Positions 13,058 to 25,479 of a DNA stretch of 64,000 nt are shown here, piece by piece (within the stretch, counting starts at the first letter, position 1; every line of letters starts with the position of its first letter). The position numbers and the translations under genes were made by a program. The DNA is from Lichenostomus cassidix (taxonomy: Eukaryota > Chordata > Aves > Passeriformes > Meliphagidae), in NCBI GenBank assembly GCA_008360975.2, contig CM039193.1:19327389-19391388 (forward strand), written 5' to 3'. The notes below the pieces were generated by a model. The model made no database searches. It was not told the origin of the DNA and saw only the letters and a program-made list of their open reading frames with translations.

Positions 13058-16000
13058 CAAACAGTTTATCAGCAATATTAATTGCCCTCTGAAGTTTCAC
13101 CCACTCCTCCACTGACTGTAGAGAACCTCATCAGCAAGGTGACTGTTAGAAAACTTAAGTTAAACTCACCTGCAATCTTATGAGAATTTAAATTTGTGGA
13201 CCTCTTTGTTCTGTTCTTGTTCTTTGTACTTTGGATACTCAAGATCATGGTGTCAGCCGCTTGATTTTAGAATTGAGCCTGCAAAATTGATGTACTTCAT
13301 ATGACTGAAATCTAGTGAAACTCCTCTCTGTCCCAGCCTCCAGGCTCAGTCAGCTGGGTGTGCACGTCTGACTGGGCTGCCAGAGTGTTTCAATCACGGT
13401 GGGGTGAGGCAGGGTCGTGCCACAGGAAGGCTCTCTGCAGGTGCCTCTTGCTGCCGGGCGGCTGCACCTCAGCCCAGCCTCGGAGGCTGCATTTGTGGGA
13501 GCACTGACAGGGGAATTTGAGAGGAGACTGAAAAGCTGAAATACCTCCCTTTGCACTTCCTTCGCGTTCCTTGGTTGTTTGCTTTTTCTTCTTTTTTTTA
13601 CCTTTGTTGTTTTAAATACCAAATGTTCTGTGCTCTTGGGGGACTGTATATCATCTCTCATGTTAGTAACTTTTCCATCTCAATTTTCCTTTTTCACCAT
13701 GTGCTGGACTGTGCATAACTAATGTGGGAGGAGGGACTACGACCTCATTCTTCTTCTGTTGTACTAATTATTTATTTCCCCTTGTATTAATTATCTTTAC
13801 AATTGTAGGATTTCCTCAGCTGGAAAATAAAATGGTTTCCTTCCCTTCCAGGAGATCATTGACCAAAATATAAGTACGTATTTTAATATCCCAAAACCAA
13901 ACAAATTGTGCACACTAGTCAGTGCCACCTTAGGTGGAGTATTGTTTGTTGTGATGTAAATCAGACTGAATTTACTGTTTGGTTAGTATGTTCAACAAAA
14001 CCAATACGTTGTTTAAGGAAAAGAAGTATTCTTGTTTAGATTAGGCACACGTCTCTAAGTTAACATATAAAATTATCCAGTCAGCATTTTTTGTTAATGT
14101 AGTATCATCTGGATTGCTGGGATTTCTATTTTGAATGTTCCACGTGTAGTTGCAAGTTATCATGGATTTACTTGTATTGAGTGATGATCAGTAACTTAAA
14201 ATATTCGAGAATATGGGGTTGTACATTTACTCAGCTGATCACACTGTCTTCCTGTGGTATTAGAAAATGTAGTGTATAATTTGCAAAATAAACAAGAGTT
14301 GTTTTTCTAATCTCATTCTGGCAGCAACCTCATTCTGGTTTGTAGGCTGAATATGGTACAGAACCACAAATTGTTATGAACACAAGAACTGCACAAGTGC
14401 ATCTGAGGGCAGAAGCGGTCTCAGTGCATTTGGACACTCAGCAAACTATAACTGAGTGTGCCACTTTGGGGTTCTGTACAGAAACAGAAAAAACCAGTGC
14501 TCCTATCTCCAAGAAATTGTTCTCCAAATTAGGTTACACCTTGGACAGTCTGGATCTGGTCCATATAAAATGAAGAAAGTCACAATCCAGGATTCCACAT
14601 CTACTGCAGGCAAAAGGGTTGTGCACCTTCCTTAGAGAGCAAAAGGATTCCAGGAATTGCAAGAAATGTGTGTATTTGCATGTTTCTTTATGTTGAAACC
14701 TTTCTGCAAGAATTAATACTAGATATTTTGCTTGTATGAGTTTCAAAGTAGCAATCACACACATTTTATGATGGCCTCTGAATAGGTTCAAAACTACTTC
14801 AGCTTGGTTCTAAATAAATTTACTGCCCGTAAGAGAACAGGTCTTATCACTGAAGAACAGAACCAGATACGTGGTATGATACCTCCTCTGGAACATTTCT
14901 CTAGATTCCAATCTTCAGTGAATGAGGTGGCATTCCTGGCCTTGGCATCTCTTGAAGGATAAATAGGGCTCCTAGTAGATAGATAGTGCTCCCCATCTGA
15001 TCCTCTCTGCCACATCCAGAGGCTGTAGGAGCTCAGCATCTTCCTGGGCAGCATCAAGTGCAGGTACAGCAGATGGAAAAGGTGCCAGGCAGAGTGTGTG
15101 TGCTGGGTGTGTGTGTGGGATCCTGACCTGTCCCATCACCTCGAGGACTTGCAGAATACCGAAGAGTAAAAACCTCCTCAGCCTTGTGCCCAGCCAGGGA
15201 GGCATGGGGCAATTTAGATTCCAAACCTGGGAGTCATTCAGCAACTCTCAACTCTTAGGCAAGTCTTAATAGCCTTTGGGCATCTGTGAAGGATAAATCC
15301 AAGGTGGAAGATGGGAGGTAGTGCAAGTGTGACTTCTGTTAGCTCCACCTGGCATTATTGTTGTCTCTGAATGATGGGCTCTGAGATGGAATAGCAGAGC
15401 AGGTTTCTTTCTGCAGTTTGGTATCCAGCAAACCAAATTAATTCCATTATCTTTTATGGAAAGTTTATGCAGGAACACTTTGGATTGATGGATTACATCT
15501 GTAGCTGCTGACTGAATAGCAGCATGATAGATGCAGCTTCATTTATAGGGATTTACTTTCATTCATGAGAAAAAATTGAAGGTTTCTTTCCAGCACATTT
15601 TTTGCATTAAAACTTTTTAAAGTGCTCAACAAATGGTAGGCTTTGATTTCCATTTGTTTAATGCCTGTGGTAATTAACATTTCTATGTGAACATTTTAAC
15701 CAAGTGTTCTAGTTTTTCCTCCATTAAAATAATAATTTTTTGCTTTAGCTAAAGAATTTAATTGGTAACAACCCTGATAGAGGCTTTCTTTTATCATCAT
15801 ATGAGAGGAAACTGTTCCCAAGGAATGATCACTCCTGCTTTTTCTGGATTTTATTAATTTATAATTGGCAATAAGCCTCATGGTACATCCAGTCCATACT
15901 ACAGATGTGCTCTTGTCTACAGTCCATGGAGGGAGAGATGGCATGTACACAAGTGCTGAAACAAATCTGAGTTCCTTTTCTTCAGACCAAAGAATACATG

Positions 16001-19000
16001 GGCAGATTCTCAACCAGGTTAATTAATTGGGCATTTTTCAGTGCAGAGTTACAAGGCTGGATCCTTAACCCAGCCTGTTTTTGTGGAGTTGGTTTTGTCT
16101 CCTCTTTCATGGAAAGTGAGGCTGAGTGGCAGCAGAGCAAAGGAGATGACTCAGTGATCCTGTTCCCCTTCCTGGTGGGAGATGCATCCACACATGTGTG
16201 GATCTGGTGTGCAGATTCAGGCACAGACTGGCCTCTGGCAGTAGAGATTCTATGCAACCTGTGCTGCAGTGAAGCTCAAAGATTTTTCTTCAGGCTTACC
16301 TCAGGTAAGTCTTACAGGCAGTAGTAGTGGCCAAGTCCGTTGTTTCTTCTTGTGCTGCTTCTTCCTGTCCCTTCCTTTAACAGGCAGACTCCAGATTAGA
16401 GTACAGTAAACTCTCAGGATCACAGTCAAGAGCAGAACTGGGGTAATTCCAACAGTGGACTACACAGTGGGTTGAAAATTTTGTAAACAACAGATTCTGA
16501 GAACACTTAATGTAACAAAGAAAATGCAATCCCAAGACAACTCAAGACAAATATTCCCTTGAAGTGGGTGATGGAGGTGAAAATGAGAGCAGCAATGCGT
16601 CCAAAACCTGAAAAGTATCCCGAGTGATGGATAAATTTAAGCTGGCATTTTATCTACTGGAAGTTAAGGAATCTTCCAGTTTTCCCCCCCAGCCTTTCTC
16701 GTGAAGAACAGGGCAGAGAAAGCCCTCTGTCTGTGGAACAGACAGGCGTTTCCTGTGTGCTGAGTGTTATTTCTGTAAGAGGCAGAGCGTAGGCAGGCTG
16801 TGGCTGTGCAGGAGTTCACCTGCTGTGACACAGCCTCGCTAGGTGTGTGCTGCAGCTGGGGGAGTACAAGATGGATTTTCTCAGCTGTGGAGCAGTGTGG
16901 CTCATGAAAGCAGTTCGTTTGTTGCTACAACTGGTTGCTGAGAGCACATTTATTCTCTTGAGGGACAAACTTGGATCCTGGGGAATCACGAACAAAGAGT
17001 TTGATCTTTGGTCATTCTGGGGACTGCTATGTCATGGAAAACCATTGTGCCTTTTGAGTGGAACATGTCAAGACTCACAGTTTCCTCCTAGTTTCCTCTT
17101 GACTGTAGGCAGCAGCTGCATGTGTTGTGGATCAAAAGAAGTACATTGACAGAGCTGTCGTGCAGAAACTGGGAACCAAATTAGTTGGATACTCTAAAAT
17201 GTTCACTCACTGTACATGTTTCTCTCTTCACATGAACAGCTAGACTTCCACTATTAATCATGATAGTGACAAAGTCAGGACTCAATTACCAGAAAATTAT
17301 TTGCTACAGACTTACTATATTGACATTTTGTTTTGAGACTTATTTGAATCAATTGGCAGACTGAAGCAAACCCCTCTGAGTTGCTCCAGAGAGTCTCAAA
17401 TCCAATTCTTCCATTCTGAGGCTGAAGTTCAGGCAATGGAGGAACCACTGCCCCTGTGGCTGTGAACAGTTCTGCCTCACAGGTATGCTGTGGAAAACTG
17501 CCTCGCAGTTCCCTTCGGTCTTCCCTGTATGAAAACGATGGTTAATTATTTCCAAATTGGCACATGGCAGTGCACAGGGCAGGAAAGGCCACTTGCTAAG
17601 CTGTCAGTTAAATAGTAGGCTTTCTTTTGCCTAATTTGGGTTTTAGGTGGGGGTGGGGGAATTTTCATTTTGAGCTGTTCCAAAAGAGATGGATGAAATA
17701 GGTAGGGAGTGCCCAGATGTTCCAACCAACACATTTCCCAACAAAAGGTCTGTGTTACTGACTGTCACTGCTTACGGCAGCAGGGTTCAAAGTGTGCAGT
17801 AGAAGACTGGATGAAGAAAAAGAAACAGCCCCAAAACTTAAATCTGTTGCTTAGAGTTCTAAGTAGCATCGTAGTTCTTTCATGGAGGAAAGAAGAAATG
17901 GGGAGAGGGGATCGCAGAGGGAGTGGGAGTGACATCTCGGGTTCTGCATGCCACTGTCCCTGAGGTTGCAGCAGGCTATTTCCTTGCTGAGAGGCAGCAG
18001 CAGCCCTGCAAATGGGAGCTCTGTAAAACAGTGGGAAGGGGCAGGGGGCTGGAGCATCATGGAAGAAGATTGGAGAAGGGAAGCAGAGAGAGAGAGAAAT
18101 GTAATCCAGGGTCTTCAAAGGATGTATTTGAGGGGCATGGTTATGAGATTGTACAGGGGTGTGTTGTGCTTGAGTTAATTTTTGGTGGGAAATGGTAAAT
18201 TTCTAAATAATGGGGCAACATCATGGAAACTAGGGATTTGTTCCTTCCTGAGAGGGAAGAGGGGAGTGCAGCCCTCTAAATAAATGAGAAAAAATTCTTT
18301 CTTTCACTCATCAGAGCAGCCTCCAGTATTGCCAGTGCTCATCTGAGCCCTGTGCTGGTGCTGGTTCCTGGGCAGGACTCCTGGGAGCTGTGCTGCCCCA
18401 TCTCGAGGCTGTCTCCACATGTGTGCAGCTGCTCGAGGTGCTGTGGAGCTCAGGGACCTGCCTGCTGCCAAAAGAGCTCTCCCTGTGCAAATTAGTTCAT
18501 AACTTATGAGCTTTGACAAGTTTTTGTTGGCTGTGCCTTGGGAAACATTTTTGAGTGGCTGTTGCTGAGTTTGCTTTAATCTTTTCCCAGATTTCTTTGG
18601 CTGGTGTGGAAATAGCTGGATTATTTAATTGTGTTTTTGAGGAGTATATATAGTCACCTGAAACGCGGTGATGTAAAAAGAAGAGGAAAAAAAGTGTATC
18701 GATAGCAAACACATTTATTTTCACTCCAGTGTAAGAGTTTGGCTCCTTGTGCAGCAGAACACTGCCCCCAGTCCAGCTGCCAGGATGTGCTGAGCCCCCT
18801 GGGCATTGTCCGGAGAGGAGCCTGACCATGCTTGGTTTGTCAGGGACTCTGTGGTGGCTTTGTCAGGGACCCCGTGGCAGAGCACTGGCCCATCCCTGCT
18901 GCTCTGGTCCCTACACAGCCCCGATCTGAGCTCTCTGTGTCCCAAGGGAGCCCTTCCTCTGGCTCCTCGGCAGCTGCTGTGCTCCCACTGAGTCACTTTG

Positions 19001-19299
19001 GATCTGCTGCACCGGCGACTCCCAATGACACAGAATTTCGCTCCTCCCTAATTCAAGTACCTGCCCTGTTGTTTTGCACTGGGCTGGGGTGAGGAGCACT
19101 GACACAATAGCCCCAAGGCATGATTCTCCCCTCCTCGGCTCTGTCATTCCCTTGGAAAAAGGTTCTCTGCGCTCTCTGGGACTTCAAAAACTCCTTGAAA
19201 TGCTGCACATTCTGGAAGAATAAGTCCCAGAGCTGCCTGGTCACTTTTGTTAATGCTTGGCTACTTTAGCTGAAATACCTCGGGTGATGCTTTTCCATT
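13058..19299. other. Noncoding DNA upstream of FBLN2
   Basis: No exon with recognisable protein similarity on either strand. Open frames are short. A TATA-like tatatata at 18644-18651 lies just before an acgcgg motif, and the 18.3-19.2 kb interval is moderately GC-rich. I cannot attach these to a gene. Confidence 0.5.
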
Positions 19300-19831
19300 A
19301 CTGCAGTGTGTCAGGTTCCTGTTTGGATTTGAGCGTGGGGAATGTCCTGGAAAGCTTTTGGAGCATCTCTGCCCGGGGGCGCTTCTGCCGGGAAGGGAGC
19401 TCTTATCAGAGCAGCGTTTGGGAGACTGCATGAGTTTAGATCTCGTCCTGCTTGCTTCTTGTTTGTTCCACTCTTGAGTTCACTGCTGAATTAGGTAATA
19501 ATCCTCCAGACTCCCAAATGTCCACTTTTTAAAGCTTTTCTAGGAAAAGGGGGTTAATGATAACTGGTTTCTTGCTGAGGAAAACTGCCTGCAAAAGCTA
19601 TGACTGCTGAACACAGGCTTGTTTAGCCAAGAACCAGAGTGTTGACAACTCCGCAGTGCTTTGCTTTCAGTAACCAAAAGCACTGCGTTGGATTGGGATT
19701 TAGCCTGGGGTTTATCCTACCCCTCTGCTCGTTCTGCCCAACACAGGTGCCCCAAATGAGAAGGCTGGGTTAAGCTCAGCTCATATTCCATTAATTAGCG
19801 GGCAGAGAGGATGGGCTCTGGGCATTGAATG

Positions 19832-19938
19832 TTGCATAAGAGCAGTGAAGGAACACTTCTCCCCTTTTCATTCATACTCCCGGTGAACAGCACTGCAGTT
19901 CCCTCTGTGAGGAGAGCAGCAATCCCTTCCAGCGCCTG
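19832..19938 (+). promoter_or_regulatory. Candidate FBLN2 promoter / noncoding first exon
   Basis: A TATA-like CATAAGA near 19833-19842 is followed about 30 nt downstream by a pyrimidine-rich cttctcccctttt stretch. An exon-like segment then ends at a donor-like CTG|GTGAGA at 19938/19939. The surrounding 19.3-20.3 kb is locally CpG-enriched relative to its flanks, with for example a cluster at 19369-19450 (cccggg, ggcgc, gccggg, agcgt, ctcgt). The position about 5.4 kb before the start-codon exon would suit a noncoding exon 1. No transcript evidence is available, and this is pattern-based guesswork. Confidence 0.2.
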
Positions 19939-20155
19939 GTGAGATCACAAGTTTCCGGATTGAGAGGGTGTGAAAGGAAGATCTAATCCATGGGCTGGCA
20001 CAGTCTAGTCAGGAGTTACTGGGCTTAGGGGTTTTTTTTCTGGTTTTCATGCAAGATTCAAATACTCTCACAAATTTCCGTATTCTCTTGCTTTTAAAAG
20101 GGATTGTTTTTTAAATTGTTATTTCCTTCCGTCCCCTCCCTTCTTCCTCCCGTAG

Positions 20156-20501
20156 TCTAAACTGTGACCGCAGGCAGCGAGGAGCTGCTGGCAGCTGTAG
20201 CAGCCCAGAGCTCTGGCTGGGGAGAGGTGTGAAAATGCACGGACTGGGGAAATACATTCCCCCTGCTCTGCGGGATGGGTGTGCACATGTGCTTCTGCCT
20301 ACTGCCCTGCTTTCTGCAGAGCTTTTACCTCTGTGAGAACAGATTCAACATCACCAAAAGATTCACCAGCACAGAGCAGGGCTGTGTTTGGTCCCTCGTC
20401 ATGTACAGCTTGAACGTGGAGACCAAATTTCAGCTGGGTGAGACCAGGAGAACTGTTCATAGCATTTCTATGGGCTCATGGACTTGCTGTGTGCATGGAT
20501 G
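20156..20501 (+). other. Candidate noncoding exon upstream of FBLN2
   Basis: A very strong pyrimidine tract (about 20121-20153, ttccttccgtcccctccc followed by ttcttcctcccgtag) ends in AG at 20154-20155. Possible donors follow at 20227 (GAG|GTGTGA) and 20502 (ATG|GTGAGT, near consensus), giving alternative 71-nt or 346-nt exons. The first part is comparatively CpG-rich. This could be an alternative FBLN2 leader exon or a chance pairing of signals. Confidence 0.2.
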
Positions 20502-20505
20502 GTGA

Positions 20506-23500
20506 GTGCCAGTCCTGCACTGGCCTTCCCACAGCTTCTTTCTTTGTATGTCTGAAACTTCGGCATAGACTCATGGACAAGCTCAGGGGCCACCACCCAG
20601 TTACACCCAGCAGGGACTGTGCTCCCAGTACCTGGCACAGGAGGGACACCAGGCTGGCATCTGGCCCTGCTCACTCTTCACAAGCAGAAGACGCAGATCA
20701 AACCAGCATTTCTGTTATTGTCATCCTCGAAAATGGCAATTTTGTGAGGGATTGAGAGGTAAGACAGAGAAAAGAAATGTTCTATCTAAACCTCCTCACA
20801 GGGATCTGCAACTGGTGAAATTTCAGGTACATGTTCAAAGATGGAAGTCAGTGCGTTCTCATGCACATGTTGTCCTCTAGAGTGCACTGGATTTATTCTG
20901 TTTATTGCTTTTTGTTTATAAGTGGCTGCCTCTTTTGGTGCAGTGAACATTTGCCAGAATGCTGTTGCTCTTGTGGTATCTCTTCCACATGTGCAACACC
21001 TTCTGCATATCTCTGGGGCAACCTTCACACAGAGAGGTTGTGTTGGTGTGAAATCTTTGAAGAAAAGTGCCTCCTGTCACCTCTGCTTGCCTAGAATAAG
21101 CTTTCTGATTCAGCACTGAAATGAAACCATCTGGAAAAAGAATCTCCCAATAAAATGCTCCTCTTAATTTAAAGAAGTTGCACATTTAAAATGTCTAGAA
21201 CTTCTGTGGGAACACACTGATTTCATCAACATTTTCGAGTAATACGACTGAACAATTTTAATCAAGTCAACATTCTTCCTTTGGGTTTTACGTTATGGGT
21301 TTGATTGAAGTAAATCACTTGGACTATATTGTTTTGCAAAAATGTCAGAATTTATAACTTTTTGGCCCCAAACTGAATTGAAATAAGCATCTTGAAATCT
21401 TGTTTTATTCCCCTGCCAGGAGACAGGAATATGATGGTTTTCAGCCAGGACTAGTTTTAATTTTGATGGCTGCTGCCATTAGCCTTGGATGTCCTATCAC
21501 ACAGATACTGAGTTCATCTGCTTTCCTTTTCCATGAAAATGTGTGTCTGCAGTTCATGCTCATTTGGAGTCCTACTTTTTTAAGCTGGTTTTCTGTAAGG
21601 TGTCTTTGCTTTGCCTTTTCTAGGAATACTTTTTAAAGAAGGAATTGAGCCATAAGTAACTACAGCAGTGTGACCATCCGCTGCTTACTGCTGGCTTACC
21701 TCGCATGTTTACCTGGATAGAGTTTGAGGGGCTCAGTCTCAATGCAGAGCATTGTCCTCTTGTGTGGATGCTTGTGCTCCCTCAAGATATGTTACCTGCA
21801 AAGCAATGGCAACAATGTCTTTAATAGTGGCCCAGTAAAGCCAGCAGGCCCTTGAACCAAAGGAGAGCAGGATACACAGGGAACTCCACAGTAGACATGA
21901 ATGGAATTCTCCTGGGACACAGAGTAGGGCATGAGGGGTGGCACGGGTGGTACTTGGTTCCCTTGCTGTAAAGCTCTGTAAAGTTTTGAACAGTGCCTTT
22001 GAAAGACTTTTATTTTAGGTGTGCAGGGCTTAATTTGTCACTCAGTAGAGCAGCAAAAGTCAGTGATGCTGGTAAGAGTGGGTGAAGGACATTGGTGAGA
22101 GTACAAAGAACCAATTCTCATTTTATGGAAGCTCTTGTGTATCGCCCCAGTTGTGTAAAAGGACATTAAGGAAAGCATTAAAATAGTTAATGGAAACAGG
22201 TTATTGCAATAACATCTGCTGGTATTAAACTCCCCTATCCTACAGAGATAGTGTACTTTTTTTTACCGTCTTGGTTCAGACACCTTTATTTACAGCTCCA
22301 GCTTTTGATGCCATTCCCAAGTAACGAGCTGCTGTCTCCAGAGCATCGTTCCAGTGCTGTGGAAGGGCACAGATCCAGAGGTGAAGCACATCAGCTGCGG
22401 GGGCTGGCAGGAGCACACACATTTGGTTTGTAGGGATGGGCTTTCTCAGTGGGGCTCAGCAGTCATGTCTGTGCTTCACTCAGAGATGGTTTTCTCTGTG
22501 CCTGAAGTTGAGACTGTTTCTTTGATATGCAGGTTTATGGGTTGGGGGAGCGACGGGTGTGGGGAACAGATGGAGAATGCACAGGGAAAACGCAGTGGTT
22601 TAAAGGAATTAAAAGATACTTTTTGGTGGAGTCGTTACCCCAGAAACAAGGAGCCTCTGATGAAGAAAAGAGCCTGAGGAAAGGGAAGGTTTTGGTGTTA
22701 TTGATGGAGAAAGGGTTTGTATGGATTTCAGCCTTATCAGTTTAGCGTGAAAACCCAGATGTTGAGGGATGTTGAAATGGTGGGAAGAGAAAAGCACAGA
22801 GGCACTGAGCAGGGCATGGAGCAGAACATGTGGGAGGCAGGGAGCAGGGACAGGGCTTGCCATGAGCTCTCTGGGTCTCTTTGTGGGCGAGAGGTGAGGA
22901 AGCAGGGATGGGAACAGAGGAAGAGCTGGCGGTGACCTGGACAAGCAAACAAACCCTTGGATAGAAATGACTGTGGGTGAGCGGGGCAGGAGGTGACAGT
23001 ACAAGGGAGGACCACTGAGCAGCTCCTTTCACAAAAGCAGGGCTGTCTTGTGACAAACCCTCAGCTGTCCTTGACCATGCTTCATGGAAGTTAGCACTGA
23101 CTTTCTGCTTCTTGCTTCAGCATGGGGGATCATTGGGGGTTTCTTGTTGGGAACTCAAGTTTGTGCCTGAGGAGTTTTGGGGAAGCCTGAAGGTCGGAGC
23201 AGAGCAGACAGACACTGCTCCTGGGGTGTCCTGCTGCCACAGCCCCTTAACCTGGAGCTGGGCTGCAGCAGGGCAGCACAGGCTGGCTGGGCTGAGCAGT
23301 GATGCACACGAGCTCAGCCCTCACCTGTCTCACAGGTGATGCACACAGAGTGGCCAAGCCTGCAGCTCTGACACCCATATGGGTGTCCATGCTGGGTGCT
23401 GGGGTTCTCTGAGCCTAGGAAGCCTGCTGGAATATCAAGAAAAGGGAATATGTGCCAGGGCAGAGCTGAGCTCGGCTGCCTCCCCCATGGAGTTTGACCG

Positions 23501-25354
23501 GTGGACACACACACACTGAAGCATTAAAGCCAGGAGGTACCCAGGGGATGTGACAAAATCCCCCTGTGAGACCCTTCCAGAAGTTATCTGTAGTTGTCCT
23601 CCCATTCATTATTTCCCAGCTAAAGCAACGTAACAATTACAAACTTGGATTACCTGGAAAAGCTGCTGAAAGCAGGATAAATTATTAATTCCCAGGCTGC
23701 CTTCTGAAGAATTAATTTCAACAGCACATATTGAAAATTCTCCTTCATGAGAAATAGCCTGGTTTTGAGAGTAGTTCTGAAAAAGTGAGATTCTTGCAAG
23801 CCAATATTGTATCTTCTAACAATTTTATTTTTCCTTCAACCACTGTCCTTTAACACACTCAGGTAATATAGCCAAATTAGTAGTAGGAAACCTACATGTG
23901 TAAGAATCCTATCTCTGTACAATGTAGTGACGTAATTGGAATTCCAAGGCAGAACTGTGGAAATTCTTAGCACAGTTTGTCCATATCTTATCAGAACAGG
24001 CACGCTTTTCCCACAGCCTGGATGCTTGCCAGCAGGGACTGAGCAGACTTGTTGGAAGCCCCCTTTGAATGGGAGAAGTAATCTTTCTGAATGGATCTCC
24101 TGGCATAGTTCCTTTTGCGTGTGTGGTTTATTGTTCTGGGTGATGTGACTGTATTTTACCCCCTAGATAAATGTTTTAGGGTCGTTGTTTATTTGATGAT
24201 GGGAGGGGTTCTGGGAAAATAATCAGATTGCTGATTCTATAAAATTCTATAGGCAAATTGTTTTTCTGTTGTAAGTGGTTTTCCATGTTAATTGTGTAGC
24301 TTTTTGAGCATACTTTTGATATAAAGGACAACAGTTGATTAATCCTAGAACTTTTCTGTGCTCAGAGGGCTAAGTAATTTAAAAGCAAACAATTTTCTCT
24401 TTGTCAAGGCATTTTAATAGAGTGTGATTATGCCAATTCATGTATGTATGTATACATTCTGTTCATATTATAGTAATTCACTAAAAAGTACTGCTGGTGT
24501 TGTCAAACTGAAAAAAGTGGTTGCCAGTGCTGGCACATCCTCAGTTGTTCTAGTTGTCCTCCAGTGAAGGAGGAAGTCAATGGAGGAGGAATCATCCTTG
24601 AGTGGAGGAATTGTCCTCCAGTGAGGTTGGAGTCGATCCCTCTGTGCACCACAGTCCTGCTGTGGGGCTGTGCCAACTTCTGTGAGTGGAAGATCCAGCC
24701 CCTAATATGTATTACAGGATAGTTAATATGATGTGTAACCACAAAGTAACCGCAACAGACAAAGAAGTTCTATTTTAGCACTGCTGGAGCAAAGACATAA
24801 CTGTTAATGCTGAACACTGAAGTGCAGAAGATTGCTCAGTGGGGGAAGGATGGAGAAAAAAAAATCCATCTTTTGAGCGAACATGCGTACAGACAAATTC
24901 TCACGTCCCAAGGCTAAGTTTTGTCTGTAAAAATTCCTTAAGATTTGGGTCTCTGTAATTAAAACATAAAGAATAATTATCTTAGGCTCATATCTGCAGA
25001 GGAAGAACTGTGTATTTACTTCTTCTCTGCCAAAAAATCTTTTAAGCTGGAAAGATTAACAAAAAGGCATTGAAGTATAAGGAAGGGCCTTCTTTTTATT
25101 GAAATACATGTTTTGTCAACAGATTCAAAACAGAACATTCGCAACCATTTTTTCCTCCTTTCTTTTTCAAAACAGGGGTGGGGGAAGCATCCAACTCCAA
25201 ACTTAGTGCCTATAATGCTTGGAAGACATTATGATTAATTTTTGTCCTTAGGTTTGCAGATGTTGGATTTTGTCCCAGCTTTTAAAGACCTCTAATGTTT
25301 AACAGGATATGTGCTGAGTGTAGTCTTTAACAGAGTTTTCTTTCATAACTCTAG
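20506..25354 (+). other. FBLN2: Presumed FBLN2 intron 1 / upstream sequence
   Basis: No coding sequence recognised. The stretch lies between the candidate noncoding exon zone and the acceptor at 25354. Notable structure is limited to a small ggagga/tcctcc-rich cluster near 24.55-24.62 kb and a short (TATG)n run near 24.44 kb. Its status as intron depends on the unproven upstream exon. Confidence 0.4.
24554..24620 (+). repeat. Short direct repeat with 7-bp hairpin
   Basis: The motif ttgtcctccagtga occurs at 24554 and again at 24611. The second copy also forms a perfect 7-bp stem with preceding sequence (tggagga-attg-tcctcca, 24603-24620). Confidence 0.7.
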
Positions 25355-25479
25355 GATCTATGAGAAAAGGTAACTCAGGAAACCACCGCAGATTCAGAGC
25401 TGAACCTCCAGCCCTCCAGGAAAGGAGCCAGCGTTAAACGTGCGAGTTTGGACTGGAGCCGCGTTCCTTCAGGGAGACT
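25355..25479 (+). other. FBLN2: Probable 5'UTR part of the FBLN2 start-codon exon
   Basis: A pyrimidine-rich tract ending in AG at 25353-25354 (gttttctttcataactctag) is the best acceptor upstream of the FBLN2 start. It would give a 125-nt untranslated lead in the same exon. Later alternatives, such as the AG at 25417-25418 in ccagccctccag, are possible but have weaker tracts. Fibulin-2 in mammals has a noncoding first exon, so an acceptor here is expected. The exact boundary is inferred. Confidence 0.55.
25360..25437 (+). other. Upstream ORF in the FBLN2 leader (25 codons plus stop)
   Basis: If the acceptor at 25354 is used, the leader contains an ATG at 25360 in weak context (T at -3) opening a 25-codon frame that ends with TAA at 25435-25437. 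The TAA lies 42 nt before the FBLN2 ATG. The uORF is in the same reading frame as the main coding sequence but is closed before it, so it cannot extend the protein N-terminus. It could lower translation by uORF occupancy; that is inference. The encoded peptide is basic and resembles nothing I know. Confidence 0.4.

Noticed and set aside
18640..18680. Tatatata followed by acgcgg as a promoter
   Set aside because: A bare TATA-like string with no initiator, exon or donor at a sensible distance; kept only as a note.
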